The translations under genes and the position numbers were made by a program. The notes under the pieces are model-generated. The model saw nothing but the letters and a program-made list of their open reading frames with translations, was not told the origin of the DNA and ran no database searches. A DNA stretch of 64,000 nucleotides from DATFQE01 sp963739085 (GTDB lineage Bacteria > Actinomycetota > Thermoleophilia > Gaiellales > Gaiellaceae), in the NCBI GenBank assembly GCA_963739085.1, contig CAVTZA010000010.1:310001-374000 (forward strand), in the 5' to 3' direction. Below are positions 1 through 10,982 of this stretch, piece after piece. Each line of letters begins with the position of its first letter. Position 1 is the first letter of the stretch.

Positions 1-18
1 CGGCGCGTAGCGCCCGGC

Positions 19-1664
19 TCAGATCGCCTCGGGGACCATCTCGATCGCGCCGCACGGGCACTCGGCGGCGCAGAGGCCGCAGCCCTTGCAGAAGTCGAGT
101 CGATCGCGTAGCGCGTCGCCCGGCTCGCCGAGCTTGATCACGGCGTTGTCGGGGCAGACGCCGAAGCAGTTGTCGCACGAGAAGCAGTTGCCGCACGACA
201 GGCAGCGGCGCGCCTCGAACAGCGCGGTCGACTCGTCGAGGCCGCCGACGACCTCGTCGAAGGTGGACTGCCGGCGCGCCAGCTCGAGCAGCGGCCTGAC
301 CGTGCGCGGCGCGTCGGAGTAGTACCAGGTGTTGAGGCGCGTCGAAGTCGGCGAGCTCGTGCTTCGGCGCAGGCGTCTCCGACGACGCGCCGCGCAGCCA
401 GGCGTCGATGTGGCGGGCCGCCTTCTTGCCGTGGCCGACGGCGACCGTGACCGTGCGCTCGGCGGGCACCATGTCGCCGCCGGCGAAGACGCCGGGGCAG
501 CCGGTCATCAGGTCCGGGCCGACCTGGACGACGCCGTCGTCGACCTCGAGGCCGGGCACGCCGTCGAGCAGCGAGAGGTCGGTCTCCTGGCCGAGGGCGA
601 GGACGAGCGAGTCGGCGTCGAGCTCCTCGAGCTCGCCGGTGGGCTGCGGGAAGCCGGTCTCGTCGAGCTCCATCCGCTCGAGCACCAGCTTGCCCGCGTC
701 GGCCTGCTTGATCGTGGACAGCCACTTCACCAGCACGCCCTCTTCCTCGGCCTCCTCGACCTCGAAGTCGTGGGCGGGCATGCGGTCGCGCGTGCGGCGG
801 TAGACGACGATCGCCTCCGTCCGCGCCCAGGCGCTTGGCCGTGCGGGCCACGTCCATCGCGGTGTTGCCGCCGCCGTAGACCGCGACCCGGCGGCCGAGC
901 AGCGGCTTCTCCTCGCCCTCCATGCTCGCGCAGCAGCGAGACGGCGTCGAGGACGTGCGCGGCCGAGCCGGCCGGGATGTAGGCGCGCTTGCCGAGCTGG
1001 GCGCCGACGGCGAGGAAGACGGCGTCGAACCCGCCCTCGCTGCATGGCGTCGAGGACGTCGTGACCTTGCGTGTCCAGCTCGAGCGTGACGCCGAGGTCG
1101 AGGATCCGCTGGATCTCGGCGTCGAGGACGTCGCGCGGCAGGCGGTACGTCGGGATGCCGAAGCGCATCATGCCGCCGGGCTCGGGCCGGCGTCGCGGAT
1201 CGTCACGGCGTGGCCGAGGCGGGCCAGGTGGTAGGCGGCGGACAGCCCCGAGGGGCCGGCGCCGACGACGAGCACGCGCTTGCCCGAGCGGCTCGGCGCG
1301 TGCCGACACCGTCCAGCCCCGCTTGATCGCCTCGTCGCCGAGGAACCGCTCGACGGAGTTGATCCCGACCGCCTCGTCGAGCTGCGCCGCGGTTGCAGAC
1401 GGTCTCGCAGGGGTGGTAGCAGACCCGGCCCATGACCGCCGGGAACGGGTTGTCCTCCATGATCTTCCGCCAGGCGCGCTCGTAGCCGTCGCCGCCCTCC
1501 TCGGCCTGGTAGAGCCAGGCCTGGATGTTCTCGCCGGCCGGGCAGGCGTCGTTGCACGGCGGCAGCCGGTCGACGTACACCGGCCGCTCGGTGCGCCAGC
1601 TGCCGGTCTTGTTGGCCAGGCTGGAGCCGACGTCGAGCGTGATCGCGAACGGCTTGTCCATCAT
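19..1664 (-). CDS. GltD-like NAD(P)H/FAD oxidoreductase with C-terminal ferredoxin domain
   Basis: This resembles the small subunit of glutamate synthase and related flavoproteins that pass electrons between NAD(P)H and iron-sulfur partners. The N-terminus has the cysteine-rich domain (LPPCNDACPAGE, then GRVCYHPCETVCNRG). The FAD motif VVGAGPSGLSAAYHLARLG lies near 1230-1290 and a second dinucleotide-binding motif (YGGGNTAMDVARTAKRLGA) near 820-900. The C-terminus has clustered cysteines of two 4Fe-4S sites, ending CPCGAIEMVPEAI before TGA at 19-21. The start is ATG at 1664 or 1661, right after GAGGAGG. It is last in the por operon, so it probably links that complex to NAD(P)H. At least four frame changes interrupt it; because all motifs survive in order I read them as sequence errors, not decay. 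Confidence 0.8.
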
Positions 1665-2675
1665 GCACGCCTCCTCCTCGAGCAGCCCGAAGCGGCGGAT
1701 GTTGCGGTCGGCCATCGCCTGGAGCCGCGCGATCACGTCGGTGCGCGGCGGGTCGCCGAAGAGGTGGGCGTACCGCTTCTGCAGCCGCAGGTACTCCTCG
1801 ACCGGGACCCGGCGCCGGATCTTGGAGACGCTCACGACCTCGCCGTGCTCGGCCTCGAACACCGGGAACAGGCCGGTCTCCTTCGCCAGCCGGGCGATGC
1901 GGATCGTGTCGTTCGACGGCCGCGCCCCAGCCGAGCGGGCAGGGCACGAGCACGTGCAGGTAGCGGGCGCCGCGGAACTCCATCGCGCGCTCGACCTTGT
2001 CCTCGAGGTCGCGCAGGTCGGCGACCGTCGCGGTGGCGACGTACGGGATCTCGTGCGCCATCGCGATCAGCGGCGCGTTCTTGCCCTGGCCGAAGACGTT
2101 GCCGGGCTCGTCGCCGACCGGCTTCGTGTTCGCGGTGCGCGCGGCGGGCGGCGTCGCGCCGGAGCGCTGCACGCCGGTGTTCATGTAGCCCTCGTTGTCG
2201 TAGCAGACGTAGAGCACGTCGTCGTTGCGCTCGAACATGCCCGACAGGCAGGCGAAGCCGATGTCGACCGTGCCGCCGTCGCCGCCCTGGCCGATGACGC
2301 GGATGTCCGTCGCGGCCCTTCGCCTTCAGCGCCGCGGCGACGCCGGTCGCGACCGCCGGCGCGTTGCCGAACAGCGAGTGCAGCCAGGGAAGCTGCCACG
2401 ACGACTCCGGGTACGGCGTCGAGAAGACCTCGAGGCAGCCGGTCGCGTTCGCCGCGATCAGCCGGCCGTCGGTGGCGCGCATCGCGGCGTCGAGGACGTA
2501 GCGCGCGCCGAGCGCCTCGCCGCAGCCCTGGCAGGCGCGGTGGCCGGAGGTGAGCGAGTTCGAGCGCTCCGTCGCGCGCCTGGACCGAGCGCTGCTCGGG
2601 GTCGAGCAGCCGGTTGCCGACCGCGAAGGTGCCGGCCTGGTAGAACTTGATCGGCTGGCACGGCATCGTCGTCAC
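1661..2675 (-). CDS. porB: 2-oxoacid:ferredoxin oxidoreductase, beta (TPP) subunit
   Basis: Beta subunit of a pyruvate/2-oxoacid:ferredoxin oxidoreductase, which binds thiamine pyrophosphate and oxidatively decarboxylates a 2-oxoacid to acyl-CoA while reducing ferredoxin. The start is GTG at 2675 (or ATG at 2663, MPCQPIKFYQAG), just after the porA stop. Visible family blocks are SWQLPWLHSLFGNAPAVATG and the TPP-side segment DVLYVCYDNEGYMNTGVQRS. The C-terminal segment SKIRRRVPVEEYLRLQKRY is typical of the family. Frame changes occur near 2550, 2310 and 1900. In the last frame there is no stop before the next gene; a TGA at 1661-1663, overlapping the downstream ATG, lies one frame away and is the probable true end. 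Pyruvate is the likeliest substrate but cannot be proven from sequence. Confidence 0.85.
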
Positions 2676-2676
2676 C

Positions 2677-3940
2677 TCAGTGCGACCGCGCCGCGACGAT
2701 GCCGAGGTCGCGCAGCATGTTCTCGGCGTGCGGCCCGGAGCGGCCGCTCGCTGCCGATGCGCTCGAGCTCGCGCTCGACGAGCCGCCAGTCGAGGTCGAG
2801 GAAGTCAGGCGGCCGGCTCGAGCCGGTCGGCGAGCACGTCGTCGAGCAGCGCGCGCAGCGAGCGCTTCGTGATCGGCGCGGCCGCCGAGGCCGGCGACGA
2901 CGTCGTAGACCGTCGACGGCAGGCCCGAGAGGGCGAGCCGGACGTTCTGGCCGACGATCCCGCCGACGCCGACGGCGAACGCCCGCTCGACCACGACGAC
3001 CCGCGTCGCGTGCGCCGAGCGCCGTCGCGCACCTCGTCGAGCGGCCACGGCCGGAAGCAGGTGATGCCGAGCGCGCCGATCCGCACGCCCTGCGTCGCGC
3101 AGCTCGTCGACGACGTCCTCGATCGTGCCGAGCACCGAGCCGAGCGCGACGACGATCGTGTCGGCGTCCTCGCTCCGGTAGCGCGCGGACCAGCCCGCCG
3201 GACGGCCGGCCGAACGCCTGCGCGAACTCGGCCGCGATCTCGGGATCGCGTCGAGCGCCTGCATCTGCTTGGCGTGCGCGAGGTACTTGCACCTCGGTGA
3301 ACGCCTCGGGCCCGACCATCGCGCCGATCGTGACCGGCTCGTCCGGGTCGAGCACCTGGCGCGGCTCGAACGGCGGCAGGAAGGCGTCGACCTGCTCCTG
3401 CGTCGGGAGGTCGACCGCGCTCGAACGCGTGGGTGAGGACGAAGCCGTCCATGCAGACCATCACCGGCAGCGACAGCTCCTCGGCGAGCCGGAACGCCTG
3501 GACGTGCAGGTCGACCGCCTCCTGGTTGGACTCGGCGTAGAGCTGGATCCAGCCGCGAGTCGCGCTGCGACATCGAGTCGGAGTGGTCGTTCCAGATGTT
3601 GATCGGCGCGCCGATCGCGCGGTTGGCGACCGTCATCACGATCGGCAGGCCGAGGCCGGAGGCGTTGTACAGCGCCTCGGCCATGTAGAGCAGTCCCTGG
3701 CTGGCCGTCGCGGTGTAGGCGCGCGCGCCGGCTGCCGAGGCGCCGATCGCGGCCGACATGGCGGCGAACTCGGACTCGACCATCAGGTACTCGCACGGCG
3801 CGAGCTCGCCGCGTGCGCACCAGGTCGGAGAGCGCCTCGACGATGTGGGTCTGCGGCGAGATCGGGTAGGCGCAGATCACCTCCGGCCGGCAGAGCGCGA
3901 CGGCCTCGGCGACCGCCTGCGAGCCTTCGATCTGGCTCAC
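2677..3940 (-). CDS. porA: 2-oxoacid:ferredoxin oxidoreductase, alpha subunit
   Basis: Alpha subunit of the 2-oxoacid:ferredoxin oxidoreductase. The start is GTG at 3940, overlapping the gamma-subunit stop (GCGTGAGCC). The N-terminus has SQAVAEAVALCRPEVICAYP and ISPQTHIVEALSDLV, the segment that contributes to the TPP pocket in this family. The mid-part contains SAAIGASAAGARAYTATASQ and GLLYMAEALYNASGLGLPIV, also characteristic. The gene ends with GIVAARSH and TGA at 2677-2679. At least five frame changes occur (near 3830, 3555, 3420, 3290, 3190). At 3290 removing one C from GTG-C-AAG restores the frame, which suggests insertion errors. It sits between gamma and beta, the usual arrangement. 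Confidence 0.85.
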
Positions 3941-4531
3941 GCATGGGCCGGCTCCCTCACGCGGTCGCGGACGAGCGTCGAACGCCGCCGTCGCGGCCGC
4001 CGACGTTGCCGCTCGCCGATCTGCCCGGGAAGCGTCGCGCGGATCGCCGTCGCGCACCGACGTCGAGCGAGACGACGCCGGTGAGCGCGGCGAACGCGCC
4101 GAGCAGCGCCGCGTTCGGCAGCGGCCGCCCGAGGTGCTCGCGCGCGAGCTCGGTCGCCGGCACGGTCGACGCAGCCGTCCGGGCGCAGAGCGCTCGGCGA
4201 GCTCGTCGAGCCCGAGCTCCTCGAAGCCGCGCGTGGTGTTGATCAGCACGTAGCCGTCGGCGCCGAGGCCGCCGAAGAGATCGACCTGGTGCAGCAGCGT
4301 CGGGTCCTGGACGATCAGCGCGTCCGGCTCGGCGATCGGCTCCCGCGAGCGGATCGGCTTGTCGTCGATGCGGCAGAACGCGACGACCGGCGCGCCGGTG
4401 CGCTCGGAGCCGAAGGTCGGGAACGCCTGCGCGTGCCGGCCCTCGTGGAACGCGGCGACGGAGAGCAGCTCGGCGGCGGTCACGACGCCCTGGCCGCCGC
4501 GCCCGTGGATGCGTACTTCGAACATCACCAT
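3937..4531 (-). CDS. porG: 2-oxoacid:ferredoxin oxidoreductase, gamma subunit
   Basis: Gamma subunit, first gene of the por operon. The start is ATG at 4531 (MVMFEVRIHGRGGQGVVTA); the GRGGQGVV block is the family hallmark. It is followed by AFPTFGSERTGAPVVAFCRI and by VLINTTRGFEEL. The C-terminus (REPAHA) ends with TGA at 3937-3939, overlapping the porA GTG. Two frame changes occur, near 4180 and 4060. No separate delta (2x4Fe-4S) subunit gene is seen in the operon; the ferredoxin cysteines at the end of the GltD-like gene may fill that role, which is inference. The promoter should lie in the 126-bp gap shared with gap. Confidence 0.85.
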
Positions 4532-4585
4532 GATCGTGGGCCGTGAGCTGCCGGGCCGCATCCGAAGTCAGACCCACCTGGCGTG

Positions 4586-4599
4586 CGGCCAACTACGGA
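4586..4599 (-). promoter_or_regulatory. TCCGTA-N5-CCG motif between porG and gap
   Basis: On the minus strand this reads TCCGTAGTTGGCCG. The same nine fixed bases with the same spacing occur at 5671, 12464 and 14229. It lies in the middle of the divergent porG/gap intergenic region, 55 bp from porG and 59 bp from gap, so it could act on either gene. The role as an operator is inferred from recurrence and position. Confidence 0.4.
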
Positions 4600-4657
4600 T
4601 GGCGCCGGCGCAGGCGGCCGTAGCGTGCAGCGTGAGATGCGAACGAAAGGAGCACGA

Positions 4658-5664
4658 ATGTCCGTTCGGGTAGCAATCAACGGCTTCGGGCGCGTCGGCC
4701 GCGCCGCGCTGCGGGCGGCCTACGAGCAGGAGGCGGACATCGAGTGCGTGGCGATCAACGACGTGGTCGATCGCAGTCACGCTCGCGCACCTGCTCGCGC
4801 GGGACACCGTCTACGGCGCTTCCGGCTCCGGTCGGGCGACGGAGCGCGATCCGGGTCGACGACCTCGAGATCCTCACGTTCGCCGAGAGGGAACCGCGCG
4901 CGCTGCCGTGGGACGACCTCGGAGTCGACGTCGTGATCGAGTCGACGGAGCCTTCCGGACGCGCGCAGACGCCGCGCAACATCTCGAGGCGGGCGCGCGA
5001 AAGGTGATCATCTCCGCGCCGGCAAGGACGCGGACGTGACCGTCGTCCTCGGTGTCAACTTCGACGCCTACGACCCGGACGGCACGACGTGATCTCGAAC
5101 GCATCGTGCACGACGAACTGCCTCGCGCCGCTCGCGAAGGTCCTCCACGAGACGGTCGGGATCCGCCACGGACTGATGACGACCGTGCATGCGTACACGG
5201 CGGACCAGCAGCTGGTCGACCTGGCGCACAAGGATCTTCGTCGTGCGAGAGCCGCTGCGCTCAACATCGTCCCGACGACGACCGGCGCCGCGAAGGCGAT
5301 CGGGCTGGTGATCCCCGAGCTCGAGGGGAAGCTGCACGGCTACGCCGCCCGCGTGCCTGTCCCGACGGGGTCGCTGGTCGATCTCACCGTTGAGATGCGA
5401 GCGCGCGACGTCGGTCGAGGAGGTCAACGGGCGTTCTGGAGCACGCCGACGGCGACGGCTCGATGGGATCTTGGCGTACGGCGACGAGCCGTTCGTCTCG
5501 TCCGACGTCATCGGCTCGCCCTACTCGGCGGTCTTCGACAGCGGGCTCACGAGCGTCGTCGACGGCACGCTGGTCAAGGTCGTGGGGTGGTACGACAACG
5601 AGTGGGGCTACTCGAGCCGGCTGGTCGACCTCGCCAGCGCGTGCTCGTGCCGGTCCCGGCCTGA
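4658..5664 (+). CDS. gap: Glyceraldehyde-3-phosphate dehydrogenase
   Basis: Type I GAPDH, catalysing NAD(P)-dependent phosphorylating oxidation of glyceraldehyde 3-phosphate in glycolysis. The start ATG at 4658 follows AAAGGAG. The N-terminus VRVAINGFGRVGRAALRAA is the nucleotide-binding motif. The catalytic Cys is in ISNASCTTNCLAPL (near 5095-5130), and the His-containing segment TTVHAYTADQQLVD follows. The C-terminus carries GWYDNEWGYSSRLVDLA, ending VPVPA and TGA at 5662-5664. The span (about 335 codons) matches the family. At least five frame changes occur; the first, near 4775, is repaired by removing one C from GATCGCAGTC. All catalytic parts are present, so the gene is probably intact in the organism. 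Confidence 0.88.
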
Positions 5665-5670
5665 GCCGAT

Positions 5671-5684
5671 TCCGTACTTTGCCG
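5671..5684 (+). promoter_or_regulatory. TCCGTA-N5-CCG motif upstream of CBS/BON gene
   Basis: TCCGTACTTTGCCG begins 98 bp before the start codon of the CBS/BON gene and just after the gap stop. The orientation and distance match the copies at 12464 (96 bp) and 14229 (102 bp). It is inferred to be a binding site for a shared regulator. Confidence 0.45.
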
Positions 5685-5768
5685 AAGCGGCGTGCCCCGC
5701 GGCTTTGCCGATGGCCCGGCGCCCACTCGGCGACACGCTGTCGGTGTTGACACAGAAGGAGGCCCGAG

Positions 5769-6931
5769 ATGGCTCCGCAGACGCTGACCTCATCCGGGGC
5801 ACGGTCCCTCGACGACATCCGCGTCGAGGAGGCCATGCACCACGGCGTCCTGACCTGCGCCCTCGAGGCGCGACTCACCGACGTCGCGGCCATGATGGCC
5901 GAGAACAAGATTCACTGCGTCGTCGGGCTCGGCGACGTGACCGAGGACGACACGCGCCTCTGGGGCGTGATCTCCGACCACGACCTGGTCGCCGTCTGCG
6001 GCCACTGGAGGACCGACAGGCCCTGACGGCCGGCGGCACCGCGGGCACCGACGTGATCACGATCGCGCCGGACGCCTCGGTCCGTGCCGCGGCCGAGCTG
6101 ATGTCCACCAACCGGGTGACGCATGTCCTCGTCGTCGCGGAGGGCTCGGATCACCCGGTCGGAGTGATCTCCACGCTCGATGTGGCGCGGGCCGTGGCCG
6201 GGCGCATCGAACCCCAGCGCGACCGGCCCGCCGAACGGGTTGACCAGCTGATGTCGTTGACGGTCGTGACGGTGACACCCGAGATGCCGTTGACCGACGT
6301 GGCTGCGCTGCTCGTCCGGCACCGCATCTCCGGCGTTCCGGTCGTCGTGGACGAGCGGGTGGTCGGCGTCGTCTCCGAGGCCGACATCCTCGCCAAGGAG
6401 CGCGGTGAGCAGACGCGCGAGGAGGATCGGTTCCTCGCCTGGCTTCTCCACCGCGACACCGACGAGTTGCGCGAGAAGATGGCTGCTCGCACTGCGGGCG
6501 AGGCGATGAGCACTCCGGCGATCACGATCGATTTCTGGCGCTCGCCTGCCTCCGGCCGCGGCCCTCATGCTCGCGCGCGGGGTCAAGCGCCTGCCGGTCA
6601 CGCACGACGGCCGGCTCGTCGGCATCGTCACCCGCGGCGATCTCGTGCGAGCCTTCGCGCGCTCCTCCTGACCAGGCGATCGCGCAGGACATCCGAACGG
6701 GCGTGATCCTGCACGCGTTCTGGATGACGCCGAACGACGTTGACGTCGCCGTGGAGGGCGGCGAGGTGACGCTGCGCGGTGTGGTCGATTCCGAGGCCGT
6801 CCGTGACGCCCTCGTGGGAGCGGTCCGGCGCGTCCCAGGTGTCGTCGTCGTCAGTCCGGAGCTCACGCTGCGGCCCGATGCGCGGAGCACGACCTATCAC
6901 CGGCTCGGCGAGCAGGAGGGAGCCGCGATGA
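5769..6931 (+). CDS. CBS-domain protein (four CBS motifs) with C-terminal BON domain
   Basis: The start ATG at 5769 follows AGAAGGAGG. In order the conceptual protein has CBS motifs beginning VEEAMHHGVLTCALEARLTD, VITIAPDASVRAAAEL, LMSLTVVTVTPEMPLTDVAA and AGEAMSTPAITI, each ending in a GVIS/GVVS/GIVT-type strand. A BON domain follows (VDVAVEGGEVTLRGVVDSEA, near 6735-6800). CBS pairs usually bind adenosine nucleotides; BON domains are thought to bind lipids or membranes. Frame changes occur near 6010, 6535 and 6670, and the stop before the next gene is lost; TGA at 6929-6931, overlapping the next ATG, is the likely end. It could be two proteins of two CBS motifs each, but I see no internal start with a ribosome site. 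Confidence 0.7.
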
Positions 6932-7659
6932 GCCTCGCTGCGATCGTCGAGGCGCGTAACGTCGTGAAGACCTACGACACGGGCGCGGTCAGCGTGCACG
7001 CCCTGCGAGGGCGTCGACCTGCGGATCGCGCGCGGCGAGATGGTCGCGATCATGGGGCCGAGCGGCTGCGGCAAGACGACCCTGCTCAACTGCCTCTCGG
7101 GGCTCGACTCGATCGACGGCGGCGAGGTCCTGATCGAGGGCACGCCGCTGTCGCGGCATGTCCGACCGCGAGCGCACCGACTACCGCGCCCGGCGCATGG
7201 GCTTCGTCTTCCAGTTCTACAACCTGATGCCCGTGCTCAGCGCGGTCGAGAACGTCGAGCTGCCGCTGCTGCGTCTCGCGCGTGCCGGCGCGGGGAGGCA
7301 CGGCAGCGCGCGCTCGACGCGCTCGACCTCGTCGGCCTCGCCGACCGGGCCGAGCACCTCCCCGACGAGCTCTCCGGCGGCGAGCGCCAGCGCGTGACGA
7401 TCGCCCGCTCGCTCGTCAACGACCCGGCGATCGTCTGGGCCGACGAGCCGACCGGCGACCTCGACAGCGAGAACGCCGAGGAGATCGTGGAGCTGATGCG
7501 CCGGCTCAACGTCGAGCGCGGCCTCACGTTCCTGATCGTCACGCACGACATCGCCGTCGGCCGCAGGACCGACCGCATCGTCCGGATGCTCGACGGCCGC
7601 GTCGTCGAGGAGCAGCGACTGGAGGTGGCACGCATGTACTCGCGCGTCACGCAGCTTGA
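6928..7659 (+). CDS. ABC transporter ATP-binding protein (LolD/MacB type)
   Basis: ATPase of an exporter-type ABC system. The start ATG at 6928 follows GGAGGGA. Walker A is MGPSGCGKTTLLNCL, the Q-loop region is MGFVFQFYNLMPVLSAVENV, the signature is LSGGERQRVTIARSL, and Walker B is AIVWADEPTGDLDSEN, followed by the switch histidine in IVTHD. These are hallmarks of the LolD/MacB/FtsE subfamily, which pairs with FtsX-type permeases such as the one 300 bp downstream. Frame changes occur near 7010, 7155 and 7300. The exact stop is unclear because the reading frame runs into the next small gene; TGA at 7657-7659 is one candidate. It probably forms one transport unit with the permease at 7961. Confidence 0.8.
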
Positions 7660-7957
7660 GATCGACACGGTCCGCGTACGGCGCTCGAGGAGGCCGTCGA
7701 CGCTCTTCGAGCGAGCAGGTCGCTGCCCGCGTCTGCGCGAGCAGGACGGCTATGAGGGCGTGTACGTCCTCGACAACGCCGGAGGGCAAGGCGCTCGCTG
7801 ATCACGCCTCTGGGAGGACGAGGAGGCGGCCGATCGCCGCCGCGCGGCTTCGCGACGCGAGCAGCTCGACCGTTACGTGACGCTCTTCGCGTCGCCGCCC
7901 GGCCGCGAGCACTACGAGGTCGTCTTCGCCGAGATGCCGGGCGTGCTGGTGGGCTGA
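7634..7957 (+). CDS. Small ABM-like (dimeric alpha+beta barrel) protein
   Basis: A roughly 107-residue protein starting at ATG 7634 after GGAGGTG and ending at TGA 7955-7957. Joining frames across two indels gives MYSRVTQLEIDTVRV, then REQDGYEGVYVL, then YVTLFASPPGREHYEVVF and PGVLVG. The EQDGYEGVYVL pattern followed by an acidic helix resembles antibiotic-biosynthesis-monooxygenase-like dimeric barrel proteins. Function is unknown; it lies between the ATPase and permease of an ABC exporter and may be co-translated with them. The assignment rests on pattern only. Confidence 0.5.
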
Positions 7958-7960
7958 GCG

Positions 7961-10900
7961 ATGAAGGAGCTCTTCGGCATCCCGATCGACACCCTTCTCG
8001 TCATCCTCCTCGTCACTGCTCGGCGCGGCCGGCGGCGTGGTCGTCGTCCTCGCGGCTGCGCAACCCGGTCCTCGTCAAGCTCGGCGTCCGCAACGTCGGG
8101 CGCCGGCGTGGCCGAACGGCGCTGATCGTGCGTCGGGCTGATGCTCGGCACGGCGATCATCGCCGCCGCGCTCGCCACCGGCGACACGATGAGCCACACG
8201 ATCCGCTCGACTGCGGTCGCAGGCGCTCGGCCAGACCGACGAGCTGGTGTCCGCCAAGGGCGCCGACGTCGAGGTCGGCACGCAGCTCGGCGCCGCGACC
8301 GGGACCCGCTACTTCGCCGAGGACCACCTGAAGGTGATCGACGCGGTGCTCGCCGACGCCGACCTGATGGACGGCGTCGCGCCCGCGATCGTCGAGCCCG
8401 TCGCGGTGCAGATCCCCGCACGCCGTCAGAACGAGCCGAACGTCACGCTCTTCGCGGCCGAGCCGGCGCGCATGGCCGGCTTCGGCACGATCGAGCGCGT
8501 CGGCGGCGGCACGGTCGACACTTGCCGAGCTCGGCGCCGAACGAGCTCTACCTCAACGCGAAGGCCGCGGACGAGCTCGACGCCCGGATAGGCGACCGCG
8601 TGCTCATCTTTGCCGGACACCGGCCCGCGTCGCTTCGAGTCCGCGACATCGTCGCGCTACGAGGGTGCCGGTACGAGCGACTCCGGCGATGCTGATGCCG
8701 CTTGCGACGGCGCAGCGCGTGCTGGACAAGCCGGGACTGATCAAGCACATCCTGATCTCGAACAAGGGCGGCGCGATGTCCGGCGTGGCCCTCACCGACC
8801 AGGTCGTGAACCGAATGGCGCCTTCGATCGACTGGCTCGGCCTCGAGACCGACCCGACCAAGCAGGACGCGCTCGAGGAGGCGGACGCCGCCGGCTCCGC
8901 CTTCATGGCGATGTTCACGACGTTCGGCTCGTTCTCGATCGCCGCCGGCATCCTGCTGATCTTCCTCGTCTTCGTCATGCTCGCGGCGGAGCGGCGCGGC
9001 GAGCTCGGGATCGCGCGCGCGGTCGGCACGCGGCGCGGCCACCTCGTGCAGCTCTTCGTGTTCGAGGGGATCGCCTACGACGTCGTCGCCGCGTTGGTCG
9101 GCGCGCTCCTCGGCGCGGCGGTCGCCTACGGGATGGTCGTCGTGATGGCCGGCGCGCTCGACCAGGTCGGCTTCGACATCCAGTACGACGTGCGCCTGCG
9201 CAGCCTCGCGGTCGCGATCGCGATCGGGGTGCTGCTCACGCTCGTCGTCGTCGCGGTCTCGGCGTGGCGCGTGAGCGTGATGACGATCTCCGCGGCGATC
9301 CGCAACCTGCCGGAGCCCGCGGCGCCGCGGCGGCGACGGCGGTTCGTGCTGTCGGCGTTCGGGCTGGTCTTCGGGGTCTTGCTGCTCGCCTCGGGCAGCC
9401 GGCGCGGGCACGGCGACGCCGCTGATGCTCGGATGGTCGCTGGCCGTGATCAGCCTCATCCCGCTCCTGCGCGGCCGCCGGCGTCCGCGAGCGGGTGGCC
9501 TACACGAGCTGCGGGCCTCGTGGTCCTCGTGACGCTGCTGCTCCCGTGGCGGGCCTGGGAGGCGGTCTTCGGCGACCTGGCGATGGACTTCTCGACCTGG
9601 ATCGTCTCCGGCCTGATGATCGTGCTCGGCGCCGTCTGGGTGATCATGTTCAACGCCGACGTCGTTCCTGGGCTGCGTCGATGCGCCTGCTCGGCCGCCT
9701 GGGCCGGCTCGCGCCGGTGCTGCGGGTCGCGATGGCCTATCCGCTGGCCAGCCGCTTCCGCACCGGGACGACGCTCGCGATGTTCACGCTCGTCGTCTTC
9801 ACGCTGGTGACGGGGACGGCCTCGTCCGGCTCGTTCATGAGCGCCTTCGAGAACAGCGACGAGTTCGGCGGCGGCTTCCAGGTGCGCGCGAGCACCTCGG
9901 CCGTGGCGCCCATCGACAACATCCAGTCCGGCGCTTGCCCGCGCCCCGGCGCTCGCGCCTCCGACTTCCGGACGGTCGCGAGCCAGTCGTTCCTCGCCGG
10001 TGGACGCGCGGCAGATCGGGACGGGCCCGCAGACGCAGCCGTACGTCGTCCGCGGGCTCGACAACGCCTTCCTGCGCCATACGACGCTTCGGGCTCGGCG
10101 CGATCGCAAACGGCTACATCTCCGCGCGCGACGTCTGGTCGTCGATCTCGCTGAATCCGGGCCTCGCCGTCGTGGACAGCCTGGTCGTGCCGCGGCGCGA
10201 CAACTTCAACTTCGCGATGCCTGCCGACTTCAAGCTGAGGGTTTCTTCTACGAGGACGGCGCGCTTCGACCCGATCCCCGTCGAGCTGTACGACCCGCAG
10301 ACGCACAAGCGGCTGCGCCTGACCGTGATCGGCGTGCTGAAGGACACGGCGCCGCTCGAGATGGCCGGCCTCTCGACCTCGCAGCGGACGCTCGACGCCG
10401 CGTACCCGGGCCGCGTGCGGCCGACGATTCACTACTTCGAGCTCGCGCCCGGTGTCGACGCGAAGGCGGCGGCCCGGCGGCTCGAGTCGGCGTTCGTCTC
10501 GAACGGGATGGAGGCGGAGTCGATCAAGCAGGTGCAGCAGGACTCGGTCGCCGCGAACGTCACGTTCAACCGGTTGATCGAGGGGTTCATGGGCCTCGGA
10601 CTGATCGTCGGCGTCGCCGCGCTGGGCGTGATCAGCGCCCGCTCGGTCGTCGAGCGGCGGCAGCAGATCGGCGTGATGCGCGCGATCGGCTTCCGCGACA
10701 CGATGGTGCAGGCGGCGTTCCTGCTCGAGTCGTCGTTCATCGCCCTGACGTCGATCGTGGTCGGCACGGCCCTCGGACTGGTGCTCGCCTACAACATCGT
10801 CGACGATTCACGGCAACAGGCGAGCTGGGAGCACCTGACGCTGGTCGTCCCCTGGGGCAGCCTGGCGGTGATCTTCGTGGTCGTGTACGCGACCGCCCTC

Positions 10901-10969
10901 GCAGCGACGCTGGCGCCGGCCCTCCGCGCCTCGCGGATCCGGCCGGCCGAGGCGCTGCGCTACCAGTAA
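7961..10969 (+). CDS. FtsX-family ABC transporter permease, two FtsX domains
   Basis: A permease of about 1,000 residues starting at ATG 7961, four bases after the preceding stop. The N-terminal helix is followed by a large extracytoplasmic region. A first FtsX domain (helix at AAGILLIFLVFVMLAAERR, then GIARAVGTRRGHLVQLFVFE, near 8935-9080) precedes central helices and a second extracytoplasmic region. A second FtsX domain closes the protein (VISARSVVERRQQIGVMRAI, near 10630-10690), ending IRPAEALRYQ. This 'MacB core - FtsX - FtsX' plan is typical of actinobacterial exporters paired with a LolD-type ATPase. Substrate unknown. The part from 7961 to 10260 carries at least eight frame changes; the last 700 bp is clean. 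Confidence 0.8.
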
Positions 10970-10982
10970 GGAGGCGACTTCG

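Noticed and set aside
138..2553. Many long arginine/alanine-rich open frames on the plus strand over the por operon and similar ones over most other genes
   Set aside because: They lie antisense or out of frame to genes with clear motifs, have no ribosome sites and are the usual by-product of 70% GC coding sequence.
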